64,000 nucleotides of DNA from Hydrogenophilaceae bacterium (GTDB lineage: Bacteria; Pseudomonadota; Gammaproteobacteria; Burkholderiales; Thiobacillaceae). Under the pieces are notes generated by a model. That model saw nothing but the letters and a program-made list of their open reading frames with translations, ran no database searches and was not told where the DNA came from. Made by a program: the position numbers and the translations under genes. Positions within the stretch are counted from its first letter, which is position 1. Each line of letters starts with the position of its first letter. The DNA lies in NCBI GenBank assembly GCA_024709485.1, contig JANJWO010000028.1:38631-102630 (forward strand), written 5' to 3'. Shown here piece after piece: positions 8,130-15,604 of the stretch.

Positions 8130-9679
8130 ATAACGGGCAGACGAGACCGACCCTGGCACGCGCCGCCCTGCCGGCCGCCGCGGCGATCATGCTGATCGCG
8201 TTTTTATGGGCCCCCAGCGCAGTGCTCGCCGCCGGCCAATCCAGGGCGAGCGCCCAGGCGCGCGCAGACAAAGGGCCGATGCCCGGCACCGGCGGCGATG
8301 CGCCTGCGCCCGCCATTCCCGGCGAGATCAAGCTCCACTATGGGCCGTTCGGCGAGGTCACGATTTACCGGCCCGCCGCCAGCGCCGCCAGCATCGCGCT
8401 GTTCGTTTCCGGCGACGGTGGCTGGAACCTCGGCGTGGTCGACATGGCCAGGCACTTGATGAGCATGAACGCCATCGTCGTGGGCATCGATATTCGAAAC
8501 TACTTGAAGCATGTCAATACGGCGACGGCGACATGCCGCGATTTCGCCGTCGATTTCGAAAACCTGGCGCACGAAGTCCAGCGACGACTCGAACTCCCGG
8601 ACTACTTGCCGCCGGTTCTGGTCGGCTATTCCTCTGGCGCGACCCTGGTATACGCGACCGCCGTGCAGTCCCCGAAAGGCACCTTCGCCGGCGCATTGAG
8701 CCTTGGGTTCTGCCCGGACTTGGCGGTCACCCAGAAGCTGTGCAAGGGGAGCGGGCTGGACTACGAGTTCGAATTCGCGAAGGCCGGGGCGCCGCAGGCA
8801 GTCAAGGGCGTAATGTTGGCGCCCTCGAAGCGGAATGCGACACCCTGGATCGCCTTCCAGGGCGACATCGACCAGGTCTGCGATGCAAACAAGACAAGAA
8901 GTTTCGTCGCGCAGACGGAGAACGCCAGGATCGTGTGGCTGCCGAAGGTCGGGCACGGCTTCTCGGTCGAGCGCAACTGGTTGCCTCAATTCAAGTCCGC
9001 GTACGCCGAACTGGCAAGACCTGTGGCGCCGCCGCAGCCGTTGCCTGCACTGGACAAGCTTCCGCTCGTCGCTGTGCCCGCCACAGCCAGCCCCGCGCCG
9101 GACCTGCAAGAGTTCTTCGCCGTGCTGTTGACCGGCGATGGCGGCTGGGCCGGGCTTGATCAGGATGTGTCGGCGGCGCTGGCGGCTCGCGGCATCCCCG
9201 TCGTCGGGCTCAATTCGCTCAGCTATTTCTGGCGCGCACGCACGCCGGAAGCCGCGGCTGCCGACCTCGAGCGCATCATCTCGAGCTACGGCAGGATCTG
9301 GCGGCGCCCGAAAGTGCTGCTCATCGGTTACTCCTTCGGCGCGGACGTGCTGCCATTTCTCTACACGCGTCTGCCTGAAACGGTGCGCGCCTCGGTGCGC
9401 AGCGTGAACCTGCTCGGGCCGGGCAATTGGGCCAGTTTCGAGATTCGCGTCACCGGCTGGATACCGGGCGTCGAGGGGGCCGGCCCCGCGCTCAGGCCCG
9501 AGGTCGAGCGCATGAAGGACGCATCGATACTCTGTCTCTATGGCGCGGAAGAGCGCGATTCCCCGTGTCCGGGTCTCGCGAACGCCCGGTTGCGCGCCAT
9601 GGCCATCGGCGGCGGTCATCACTTCGGCGGGGACTACGAGGCGATTGCGCGATCGATCCTGGAGCATGCCGTGAGATGA
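8126..9679 (+). CDS. acvB: AcvB/VirJ family lipoprotein-like hydrolase, probable aminoacyl-phosphatidylglycerol hydrolase
   Basis: This 517-residue exported protein has a hydrophobic leader (residues ~13-33, ending in VLAAG) and two tandem alpha/beta-hydrolase units. The first carries GYSSG with Ser169 and the second GYSFG with Ser403; the second unit also has the late His pair GGHHFGG (498-499). In Agrobacterium and Rhizobium, AcvB/AtvA is encoded with LpiA (MprF) and hydrolyses lysyl-phosphatidylglycerol in the periplasm, and the same ATGA-coupled pairing is seen here. The partner gene makes the function likely even though the host is a betaproteobacterium. Longer start choices upstream would overlap mprF extensively and lack the signal sequence at the N-terminus. 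Confidence 0.88.
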   Translation: MNNGQTRPTLARAALPAAAAIMLIAFLWAPSAVLAAGQSRASAQARADKGPMPGTGGDAPAPAIPGEIKLHYGPFGEVTIYRPAASAASIALFVSGDGGWNLGVVDMARHLMSMNAIVVGIDIRNYLKHVNTATATCRDFAVDFENLAHEVQRRLELPDYLPPVLVGYSSGATLVYATAVQSPKGTFAGALSLGFCPDLAVTQKLCKGSGLDYEFEFAKAGAPQAVKGVMLAPSKRNATPWIAFQGDIDQVCDANKTRSFVAQTENARIVWLPKVGHGFSVERNWLPQFKSAYAELARPVAPPQPLPALDKLPLVAVPATASPAPDLQEFFAVLLTGDGGWAGLDQDVSAALAARGIPVVGLNSLSYFWRARTPEAAAADLERIISSYGRIWRRPKVLLIGYSFGADVLPFLYTRLPETVRASVRSVNLLGPGNWASFEIRVTGWIPGVEGAGPALRPEVERMKDASILCLYGAEERDSPCPGLANARLRAMAIGGGHHFGGDYEAIARSILEHAVR

Positions 9680-9964
9680 AAGTCCTCGCCTGGAAAGCGG
9701 AGCGCCCTGAAGAGGGCGGTTCCCGGATGAATGGGTCCCGGTTGCCCACAGTGCGCATCATGCCGCCCAAGCCCACAGCGGGGCAGAACTGTGCAAAAGG
9801 CCGTGCAGACCGTTCACTTCTACGCTGAACATCTGCTTCTTGGCCGGGAGTGGGCATATCAATCAACTGCTTAACTTCGGCTTCGGGTCGATACCGGCCA
9901 GTGCTATTCGCCAACTTCAAAACGCTTGGCGGGATGACTGCGCCAACGATGCGCCGCCACTGCG
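9680..9964. other. Non-coding spacer of unfamiliar composition
   Basis: 285 bases between the convergent acvB and methyltransferase genes. It holds no convincing ORF; base composition is less GC-rich than the flanks around 9840-9950. Parts read like remnants of dispersed intergenic repeats (for example the stretch around 9880-9920), but I could not define ends or a second copy in this window. Confidence 0.35.
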
Positions 9965-10708
9965 TCAGCGGCGGCCGACGCGCAGGAACAGCGGCCACAT
10001 GAGTTTCAAGGGCGTTGCCGCGTCGCCCCACAGGGGCTGCAGTTCTGCCCTGAGAGCGGGCAGCGGATCGTCGTTTTTCGCCGCGCGGTAGCGCTTCACC
10101 GCCGACCAGGTGGATAGATAATCCAGCAGCCGCGGCAGGTCCCATTGCACCTCGATGCGGAAGGCCGGGGCGGGGATCGCTTCGAACGGAAACGCCAGCG
10201 AGCGGTAGCCGTCGTCGATCCACTGGCGCTCCGGCGGCCACCAGGGGCCGATGGTTGCGCTGTAGAAATGCTGGAAGATCGCGTCCATCTCGCCGGGCAA
10301 ATCGAGACGGCCGTAGCCCCACAGCGCCAGCACGCCGCCGGGCTTCAGCACGCGCCGCGCCTCGTCGAAAAATTTTGGCAGATCGAACCAGTGCGCGGCC
10401 TGCGCCACGGTGACGAGGTCGACGCTGCGGTCCTGCAGTCCGCTGGCCTCGGCCGGGGCCACGCGAAAAATCACATTGCCGGGGCCGTCGGCATGCGCGA
10501 TCTGCTCGGCGCTGGCGTCGGTGGCGACGACCTGGGTGAAATGCGGCGCGAGGCCAATCGCGGCCTGGCCGCTGCCGGTGGCGCAATCCCAGGCTGCCTC
10601 GTGTTCTTTGCACAGGCTTGCCAGCCAGGCAAAGAGTTCTGCGGGATAAGTCGGGCGGAACTCGGCGTAGCGCGCCGCGACAGCGGAGAAGTGATCCTGG
10701 AAAGTCAT
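9965..10708 (-). CDS. Class I SAM-dependent methyltransferase
   Basis: This 247-residue protein with a Rossmann-type methyltransferase fold has SAM motif I at AWDCATGSGQAAIGL (~residues 39-53), an acidic motif II at VVATDAS, and the post-motif LVTVAQAAHWFD with LKPGGVLALWGYG, typical of the Methyltransf_11 group. The second half (IGPWWPPERQWIDDGYRSLAFPF) resembles trans-aconitate/ubiquinone-type small-molecule methyltransferases of unknown substrate. Its start overlaps the ribD stop by 4 bases (ATGA), so it is the last gene of the glyA-nrdR-ribD direction. The substrate cannot be assigned. Confidence 0.8.
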   Translation of the reverse strand: MTFQDHFSAVAARYAEFRPTYPAELFAWLASLCKEHEAAWDCATGSGQAAIGLAPHFTQVVATDASAEQIAHADGPGNVIFRVAPAEASGLQDRSVDLVTVAQAAHWFDLPKFFDEARRVLKPGGVLALWGYGRLDLPGEMDAIFQHFYSATIGPWWPPERQWIDDGYRSLAFPFEAIPAPAFRIEVQWDLPRLLDYLSTWSAVKRYRAAKNDDPLPALRAELQPLWGDAATPLKLMWPLFLRVGRR

Positions 10709-11793
10709 TTGCGCCAGGTGAGGCGCAAGTCGCCGCCCAGCATGCGCTGGTCCGTAAGTTTCCAGCTGAGGCGCTGCTGCATGGAGGCGGGCTCATTGAG
10801 ATCGAACAGCGGCCTGGCCGCGGTCCCCAGCAAACAGGGCGCGAGGTACTGCACCCATTCGTCCGCGAGTCCGGCGGCGATGAGCGCGCCGTTCAGGCGC
10901 GGACCGGCTTCGGTCATCAGCTCGTTGACGCCTTTCTGCGCCAGGCGCGAGAGCAGGGCATGCAGGTCGACCTTGCCGTCGCTGCCCGGCAGGCAGAGGA
11001 TTTCCGCGCCGGCGGCTTCCAGCGCCGCGGCTTTTTTCGCATCCGGCGCGGCGCAGGCGACGAGGGTTTTCGCGCCTTGCAGGATCGCGGCATCGGGCGG
11101 CGTGCGCAGGCTGGAATCGACGATCACCTTCACCGGCTGGCGCGCCGTGTCGACGCCGCGCACGTTCAGTTGCGGGTTGTCGGCCAGCACCGTCCCGATG
11201 CCGGTGAGGATGGCGCAGGAACGCGCGCGCAGCCGGTGCACGTCGGCGCGCGCCGCGTCGCCGGTGATCCATTTCGATTCGCCGGAAGACAGCGCGGTCC
11301 GGCCGTCGAGCGAGGACGCGGTCTTGATGCGCAGCAGCGGATGGCCGTAGACCATGCGCTTGAAAAAGCCGGCATTGAGTGCGCGCGCCTCCGGCTCCAG
11401 CAGTCCGCACTGGGCTTCGATGCCGGCGGCCTTGATGCGGGCGAGACCCTGGCCGGAAACATTGGGGTTGGGGTCTTGCGCCGCGGCGACGACCCTGGCC
11501 ACGCCGGCGCCGATCAGCGCATCGGCGCAGGGCGGGGTGCGTCCGTGGTGCGCGCAGGGCTCCAGGCTGACGTAAGCGGTGGCGCCCTGCGCAGCCATGC
11601 CGGCCTGCAGCAGCGCGTGGATTTCCGCGTGCGGCTCGCCGGCTTTCTGGTGCCAGCCTTCGCCGATGATTTTCCCGTTTTTCACGATGACGCAGCCGAC
11701 GCGCGGGTTGGGCGAAGTGCTGTAGAGGCCGCGCGCCGCGAGTTGCAGGGCGCGCGCCATGTGGAGGTGGTCTTCGGGGGTGAAGCCGCTCAC
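10705..11793 (-). CDS. ribD: Riboflavin biosynthesis bifunctional deaminase/reductase RibD
   Basis: This 362-residue protein carries two steps of riboflavin synthesis. The N-terminal cytidine-deaminase-like domain (1-145) deaminates the pyrimidine intermediate and shows the zinc site H55-A-E57 plus [11 protein letters not shown] (Cys80, Cys89). The C-terminal reductase domain (~150-360) reduces the ribosyl side chain, with [10 protein letters not shown] and [12 protein letters not shown] blocks. It overlaps nrdR by 4 bases (ATGA) and the downstream methyltransferase by 4 bases. nrdR-ribD is a conserved proteobacterial pair. Confidence 0.96.
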   Translation of the reverse strand: MSGFTPEDHLHMARALQLAARGLYSTSPNPRVGCVIVKNGKIIGEGWHQKAGEPHAEIHALLQAGMAAQGATAYVSLEPCAHHGRTPPCADALIGAGVARVVAAAQDPNPNVSGQGLARIKAAGIEAQCGLLEPEARALNAGFFKRMVYGHPLLRIKTASSLDGRTALSSGESKWITGDAARADVHRLRARSCAILTGIGTVLADNPQLNVRGVDTARQPVKVIVDSSLRTPPDAAILQGAKTLVACAAPDAKKAAALEAAGAEILCLPGSDGKVDLHALLSRLAQKGVNELMTEAGPRLNGALIAAGLADEWVQYLAPCLLGTAARPLFDLNEPASMQQRLSWKLTDQRMLGGDLRLTWRK

Positions 11794-12272
11794 TTGAACA
11801 GATCGTCCACGCCCGGCGCCGGCGTCTTTTCCAGGTCCTGCAGCACGTCGCGGAAGTCCTCGGTGTCCTGGAAGCTCTTGTAGACCGAGGCGAAGCGGAT
11901 GTAGGCCACCTTGTCCAGGCGCTTCAATTCATTCATCACCAGTTCGCCCAGCTGGCGCGAAGGGATTTCGCGCTCGCCCAGCGCCAGCAGCTTCTGGCGG
12001 ATGCGCTGGACGGCTTCGTCCACCAGTTCGGTCGGCACCGGCCGCTTGTGCAGGGCGCGGCGGAAACCTTCGTGCAGCTTGGCCTCGGAAAATTCCTCGC
12101 GCGTGCCGTTGCTTTTCACGATCAGCGGCATGCGGATGTCGGCGGTCTCGAAGGTGGTGAAGCGCTTTTCGCATTCCGGACAGCGCCGGCGGCGGCGGAT
12201 GCTGTCGCCGGATTCATTCACCCGCGAGTCGATGACCTGGGTGTCGGGATGGCCGCAGAAGGGGCATTTCAT
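11790..12272 (-). CDS. nrdR: Transcriptional repressor NrdR
   Basis: This 160-residue repressor controls ribonucleotide reductase genes and senses the ATP/dATP balance. A zinc ribbon (C3-x2-C6 and C31-x2-C34 flanking an Arg-rich stretch) binds DNA, and an ATP-cone (about residues 49-139) binds nucleotide. The class III reductase nrdD in this window would be a possible target, but I could not recognise a pair of NrdR boxes upstream of it. The gene lies 78 bp downstream of glyA across a repeat-rich spacer and is coupled to ribD by a 4-base overlap. Confidence 0.97.
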   Translation of the reverse strand: MKCPFCGHPDTQVIDSRVNESGDSIRRRRRCPECEKRFTTFETADIRMPLIVKSNGTREEFSEAKLHEGFRRALHKRPVPTELVDEAVQRIRQKLLALGEREIPSRQLGELVMNELKRLDKVAYIRFASVYKSFQDTEDFRDVLQDLEKTPAPGVDDLFK

Positions 12273-12278
12273 GGGAGC

Positions 12279-12354
12279 GTGAGGCGTGAAGCGTGAAGCG
12301 TGAGGCGTGCAGGGGCGGGGATTTCCGCCTCACGCCTCACGCCTATCGCCTCAC
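12279..12354. repeat. Heptamer array forming a large inverted repeat
   Basis: Four tandem heptamers GTGAGGC/GTGAAGC (12279-12306) face four heptamers GCCTCAC/GCCTATC (12327-12354) in opposite orientation, separated by 20 bases, so the transcript can fold into a hairpin of about 28 bp. The glyA stop codon lies inside the last heptamer. There is no U-tract on the minus strand, so it is not a classical terminator, though it may shield mRNA ends between glyA and nrdR. Confidence 0.8.
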
Positions 12355-13601
12355 GCATTTCCATACACCGGAAACTTCGCCGCCAGCTTCGCCGCCTCGC
12401 CCTTAACCCGCGCGATCACGGCTTCGTCATTGGGCGCGTCGAGCACGTCGGCGATGAGGTTGGCGAGCTGTTCGGCTTCGATTTCCTTGAAGCCGCGCGT
12501 GGTCATGGCCGGGGTGCCGATGCGGATGCCGCTGGTGACCATGGGCTTCTGCGGATCGTTGGGGATGGCGTTCTTGTTCACCGTGATGTGGGCGCGGCCG
12601 AGCAGCGCCTCGGCGTCCTTGCCGGTGAGGTTCTTGGCGCGCAGGTCGACCAGGAACACGTGGCTTTCGGTGCGGCCGGAGACGATGCGCAGGCCGCGCT
12701 CCTGCAGCACCTTGCACATGACGATGGCGTTGGCGCAGACCTGTTCCTGATAGTGCTTGAATTCCTTGCTGGCGGCTTCCTTGAAGGCCACGGCCTTGCC
12801 GGCGATGACGTGCTCGAGCGGGCCGCCCTGCAAGCCGGGGAAGATGGCGGAGTTGATCGCTTTCTCGTGCTCGGCCTTCATCAGCACGATGCCGCCGCGC
12901 GGTCCGCGCAGGGTCTTGTGCGTGGTGGAGGTGACGATGTCGGCGTGCGGCACCGGGTTGGGATAGACGCCCGCGGCGACGAGGCCGGCGTAATGCGCCA
13001 TGTCGACCATGAAAATGGCGCCGATTTCCTTGGCGATTTTGGCGAAGCGCTCGAAGTCGATGCGCAAGGCATAGGCGGAGGCGCCGGCGATGATGAGTTT
13101 CGGCTTGTGCTCGCGCGCCTTGGCTTCCATGGCGTCGTAGTCGATTTCTTCCTTGTCGTTGAGACCATAGGCCACGACGTTGAACCACTTGCCCGACATG
13201 TTGAGCGCCATGCCGTGGGTGAGGTGGCCGCCTTCGGCGAGGCTCATGCCCATGATGGTGTCGCCGGGCTTCAAGAAGGCCATGAACACGGCCTGGTTCG
13301 CCTGCGAACCGGAGTTGGGCTGGACGTTGGCGGCTTCCGCGCCGAACAGCGCCTTCACGCGATCGATGGCCAGCTGCTCGACGATGTCCACGTTCTCGCA
13401 GCCGCCGTAGTAGCGCTTGCCGGGATAGCCCTCGGCGTACTTGTTGGTGAGCTGCGAACCCTGGGCTTCCATGACCGCCGGGCTGGTGTAGTTCTCCGAG
13501 GCGATCAGTTCGATGTGCTCTTCCTGGCGCTTGTTCTCGTTCTGAATGGCGGCCCACAGCTCGGGGTCGGTGAGGGCAAGGGTTTGCTGGCGGGAAAACA
13601 T
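12351..13601 (-). CDS. glyA: Serine hydroxymethyltransferase
   Basis: This 416-residue PLP enzyme interconverts serine and glycine with tetrahydrofolate and supplies one-carbon units. The PLP-lysine segment [12 protein letters not shown] (~residue 225) and the N-terminal [33 protein letters not shown] block are diagnostic. The start at 13601 ([10 protein letters not shown]) matches the family N-terminus, whereas 18 more upstream residues in frame do not. An extended -10 candidate (TGaTAGAAT on the minus strand, -10 at 13637-13642) lies 36 bp upstream. Its stop codon is embedded in the heptamer array that separates it from nrdR. Confidence 0.97.
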   Translation of the reverse strand: MFSRQQTLALTDPELWAAIQNENKRQEEHIELIASENYTSPAVMEAQGSQLTNKYAEGYPGKRYYGGCENVDIVEQLAIDRVKALFGAEAANVQPNSGSQANQAVFMAFLKPGDTIMGMSLAEGGHLTHGMALNMSGKWFNVVAYGLNDKEEIDYDAMEAKAREHKPKLIIAGASAYALRIDFERFAKIAKEIGAIFMVDMAHYAGLVAAGVYPNPVPHADIVTSTTHKTLRGPRGGIVLMKAEHEKAINSAIFPGLQGGPLEHVIAGKAVAFKEAASKEFKHYQEQVCANAIVMCKVLQERGLRIVSGRTESHVFLVDLRAKNLTGKDAEALLGRAHITVNKNAIPNDPQKPMVTSGIRIGTPAMTTRGFKEIEAEQLANLIADVLDAPNDEAVIARVKGEAAKLAAKFPVYGNA

Positions 13602-13636
13602 GGGATTTCGGACCTGAGGGATTTGCTGAAAGGTCA

Positions 13637-13642
13637 ATTCTA
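13637..13642 (-). promoter_or_regulatory. Candidate extended -10 for glyA
   Basis: On the minus strand TGATAGAAT gives an extended -10 (TGnTAnAAT) 36 bases before the glyA ATG. No good -35 is present at the expected distance, which extended -10 promoters tolerate. Confidence 0.4.
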
Positions 13643-13702
13643 TCAAGCCGGGCACGCGAAATTAATCCCGCGGCGGTAACCCTATGCGCAAGGCAGGAAT
13701 AC

Positions 13703-13730
13703 TTGACTTATTTGCTCGGGAATATATATT
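13703..13730 (+). promoter_or_regulatory. Sigma-70 promoter for the gene at 13798
   Basis: TTGACT (13703-13708), 16-bp spacer, TATATT (13725-13730). The region is strikingly AT-rich compared with the genome. Transcription would begin near 13737, leaving a ~60-base leader that includes the palindrome at 13746-13763. Confidence 0.65.
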
Positions 13731-13745
13731 AGAAATCGCTGTAAC

Positions 13746-13763
13746 GCTTATCTATTGATAAGC
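13746..13763. promoter_or_regulatory. Perfect palindrome in the leader of the gene at 13798
   Basis: GCTTATC-TATT-GATAAGC is a perfect 7-bp inverted repeat with a 4-base loop located just downstream of the predicted transcription start. It could be an operator or an RNA hairpin; the sequence alone does not decide. Confidence 0.5.
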
Positions 13764-13797
13764 AGGTTTTATCCTTAATTTTGACAGGAGAGCAAAC

Positions 13798-14253
13798 ATG
13801 AGCGGACTGATTCCCGGCTTCAACGCAGATGGCATCGTGACCATCAATCGCGTCATTCTCAAGCCCGAGTACACGGTGGATGACTTGCAGGAGCGCGTGG
13901 CCTTCCTGTGCGAAAACGTCAAGACCTACCATTCCGACACCGGCTTCGTCGGCGGCTTCGTCGCGCTCAACTCGGGCATGGTGTCGAACGAGGGCTCCAC
14001 CATCGGCCAGGCCGTCAAAAGCCCGCTGGCCGGCAAGGAAGCGCTGATCGTGACCTTCTGGCAGTCCTACGAGCAGCATGAGCAATCGCACCGCTCGGAA
14101 ACCTTCCAGCCGCTGTTCAAGCGCGCGCTCGAACTGTGCGAGAACGGCAACGAGGAAATCGCCTACTCCATGCTGTGGAGCGGCAAGGCCTACAGCCCGG
14201 ACGAGGCGGCCGAAGCCAGGGCCGTGAAGCAGAAGTACTCCCAGGCGGCGTAA
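13798..14253 (+). CDS. Conserved protein, possible dimeric alpha/beta-barrel (ABM-like) fold
   Basis: This 151-residue protein has no function I recognise with certainty. The pattern of strand (GIVTINRVILKP), helix (VDDLQERVAFLCENV), strand (GFVGGFVALN) and strand (ALIVTFWQSYEQHEQSHRS) resembles antibiotic-biosynthesis-monooxygenase-like or heme-degrading dimeric alpha/beta barrels, with WQS and several His residues where such proteins often have ligands. It has a strong GGAG ribosome-binding site, a good sigma-70 promoter and its own downstream terminator at 14392, so it is an independently and probably well expressed single gene. The fold call is inference from the segment pattern; no substrate can be proposed. 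Confidence 0.7.
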   Translation: MSGLIPGFNADGIVTINRVILKPEYTVDDLQERVAFLCENVKTYHSDTGFVGGFVALNSGMVSNEGSTIGQAVKSPLAGKEALIVTFWQSYEQHEQSHRSETFQPLFKRALELCENGNEEIAYSMLWSGKAYSPDEAAEARAVKQKYSQAA

Positions 14254-14261
14254 GCGCTTGA

Positions 14262-14365
14262 ACGGCCATCGCGAGGCCGTAGGCCGTGGCGGTCCGCTTG
14301 CGCAAGGCCAGGCCGGGTTTGAGCGGATTGCCGCGCCGGCTTCGCCACCTCGCAATGGCGGCCGC
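14262..14365. repeat. Pair of inverted REP-like elements (copy 2)
   Basis: Two imperfect copies of a CATCGCGAGGC...GGCGGTCCGC unit lie in opposite orientation (about 14268-14302 and 14317-14360), giving a long imperfect hairpin in the manner of BIME pairs. The right half, GGATTGCCGCG...TCGCAATGGC, matches the family seen at 2700-2730 and 48224-48254. Confidence 0.55.
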
Positions 14366-14391
14366 TGAATAAATGCGGCCAACTCGATCCC

Positions 14392-14417
14392 AAGGGCGGC
14401 GCCAGCCGCCCTTTTTG
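14392..14417 (+). terminator. Rho-independent terminator
   Basis: AAGGGCGGC-GCCA-GCCGCCCTTTTTG: a GC-rich hairpin with a 4-base loop running into a T-tract, 140 bases after the stop of the gene at 13798. Confidence 0.85.
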
Positions 14418-14433
14418 TTGGCGCCCGTATAAT

Positions 14434-14457
14434 TCTCCCCAAACAAATGGGGGGAGA
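14434..14457 (+). promoter_or_regulatory. Hairpin sequestering the ribosome-binding site of the TRAP gene
   Basis: TCTCCCC (14434-14440) pairs perfectly with GGGGAGA (14451-14457) across a 10-base loop. The right arm is the Shine-Dalgarno sequence of the gene at 14461, so the leader can hide its own ribosome-binding site. A TATAAT lies at 14428-14433, so transcription from it would begin inside or after the left arm; whether the hairpin forms depends on the true start. Confidence 0.4.
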
Positions 14458-14460
14458 ACG

Positions 14461-15537
14461 ATGTCCAGACGAGACTTCATCAAGGGCGCCGGCGCCGGGC
14501 TGTTCGCGGGCGTGCTGCCGGCGGCGAAGGCGGCGGACTTGCCGGAGATCAACTGGCGCCTGGCCTCCAGCTTCCCCAAAAGCCTCGACACCATCTTCGG
14601 GGCGGCTGAAACCCTGGCCAGACATGTGGCCCGCATGACCGGCGGACGTTTCCGGATTCGCGTGTTTCCGCCGGGGGAGCTGGTGCCGGGACTGCAGGTG
14701 CTCGATGCCGTGCAGGCCGGCACGGTCGAGGCCGGACATACCGCCGGCTATTACTATGTCGGCAAGAACATGGCCTTTGCCTTCGACACGGCGCTGCCGT
14801 TCGGCTTCACGGCGCGTCAGCAGAATGCCTGGATGTATGCCGGCGGCGGGCTGGAATTGCTGCGCGGCCTGTACGGGGAATACAACATCGTGCAGTTTCC
14901 CGGCGGCAATACCGGCGCGCAGATGGGCGGCTGGTTCCGCCGCGAGATCAAGTCATTGTCGGATCTGCGCGGCCTGAAAATGCGCATTCCCGGCCTCGGT
15001 GGCAAGATCATGGCCAGGCTGGGCTGCGTGCCGCAGACCCTGCCCGGCCCCGACATCTATCCGGCGCTGGAGCGCGGCGCGCTCGACGCCGCCGAATGGG
15101 TGGGCCCGTACGACGACGAGAAGCTCGGCTTTCAGCGCATCGCCAAGCACTACTATTACCCCGGCTGGTGGGAAGGCGGCCCGCAGTTGAGCTTCCTGTT
15201 CAACCGCCAGAAATGGAACGCGCTGCCCGAGCCCTATCAGGCCGCGCTGCAGGCCGCCTGCGCCGAGGCCAACGTGCGCATGCTCGCGGACTACGACGCC
15301 AAGAACCCGCCGGCACTGATGCGCCTGGTGCAGCAGGGCGTAAAGCTGCATGCCTATCCCAAGGACGTGATGCTCGCCGCGCGCCGCGCCGCGTTCGAAA
15401 TCTACGCCGACGAGGCCAACAACAACCCGGCCTTCAAAACCCTGTACGACAGCTGGAAGCCGTTTCGCGACCTGCAGAACCAGTGGTTCAAGATCGCCGA
15501 GGCGCCCTACCAGAACTTCCTGTATTACGTTAAATAG
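14461..15537 (+). CDS. TRAP transporter solute-binding protein, DctP/TakP type
   Basis: This 358-residue periplasmic binding protein has a twin-arginine signal (SRRDFIKGAGAG) and a cleavage region near PAAKAAD. The mature part (WRLASSFPKSLDTIFGAAE, then LKMRIPGLGGKIMARLG with Arg as the usual carboxylate anchor, and AAEWVGPYDDEKLGF) resembles the TakP 2-oxoacid-binding group. TRAP uptake normally needs DctQ and DctM membrane partners encoded nearby; none is present on either side here, so the permease must be elsewhere. The gene has its own leader with a possible ribosome-site hairpin and converges on valS. Confidence 0.9.
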   Translation: MSRRDFIKGAGAGLFAGVLPAAKAADLPEINWRLASSFPKSLDTIFGAAETLARHVARMTGGRFRIRVFPPGELVPGLQVLDAVQAGTVEAGHTAGYYYVGKNMAFAFDTALPFGFTARQQNAWMYAGGGLELLRGLYGEYNIVQFPGGNTGAQMGGWFRREIKSLSDLRGLKMRIPGLGGKIMARLGCVPQTLPGPDIYPALERGALDAAEWVGPYDDEKLGFQRIAKHYYYPGWWEGGPQLSFLFNRQKWNALPEPYQAALQAACAEANVRMLADYDAKNPPALMRLVQQGVKLHAYPKDVMLAARRAAFEIYADEANNNPAFKTLYDSWKPFRDLQNQWFKIAEAPYQNFLYYVK

Positions 15538-15604
15538 AGGCCGGCCGGCGGGGAATTCAAATCATGAAGTTCCCTCGTCGCGTATCCCGCGCTGAAAGGC
15601 GTTG

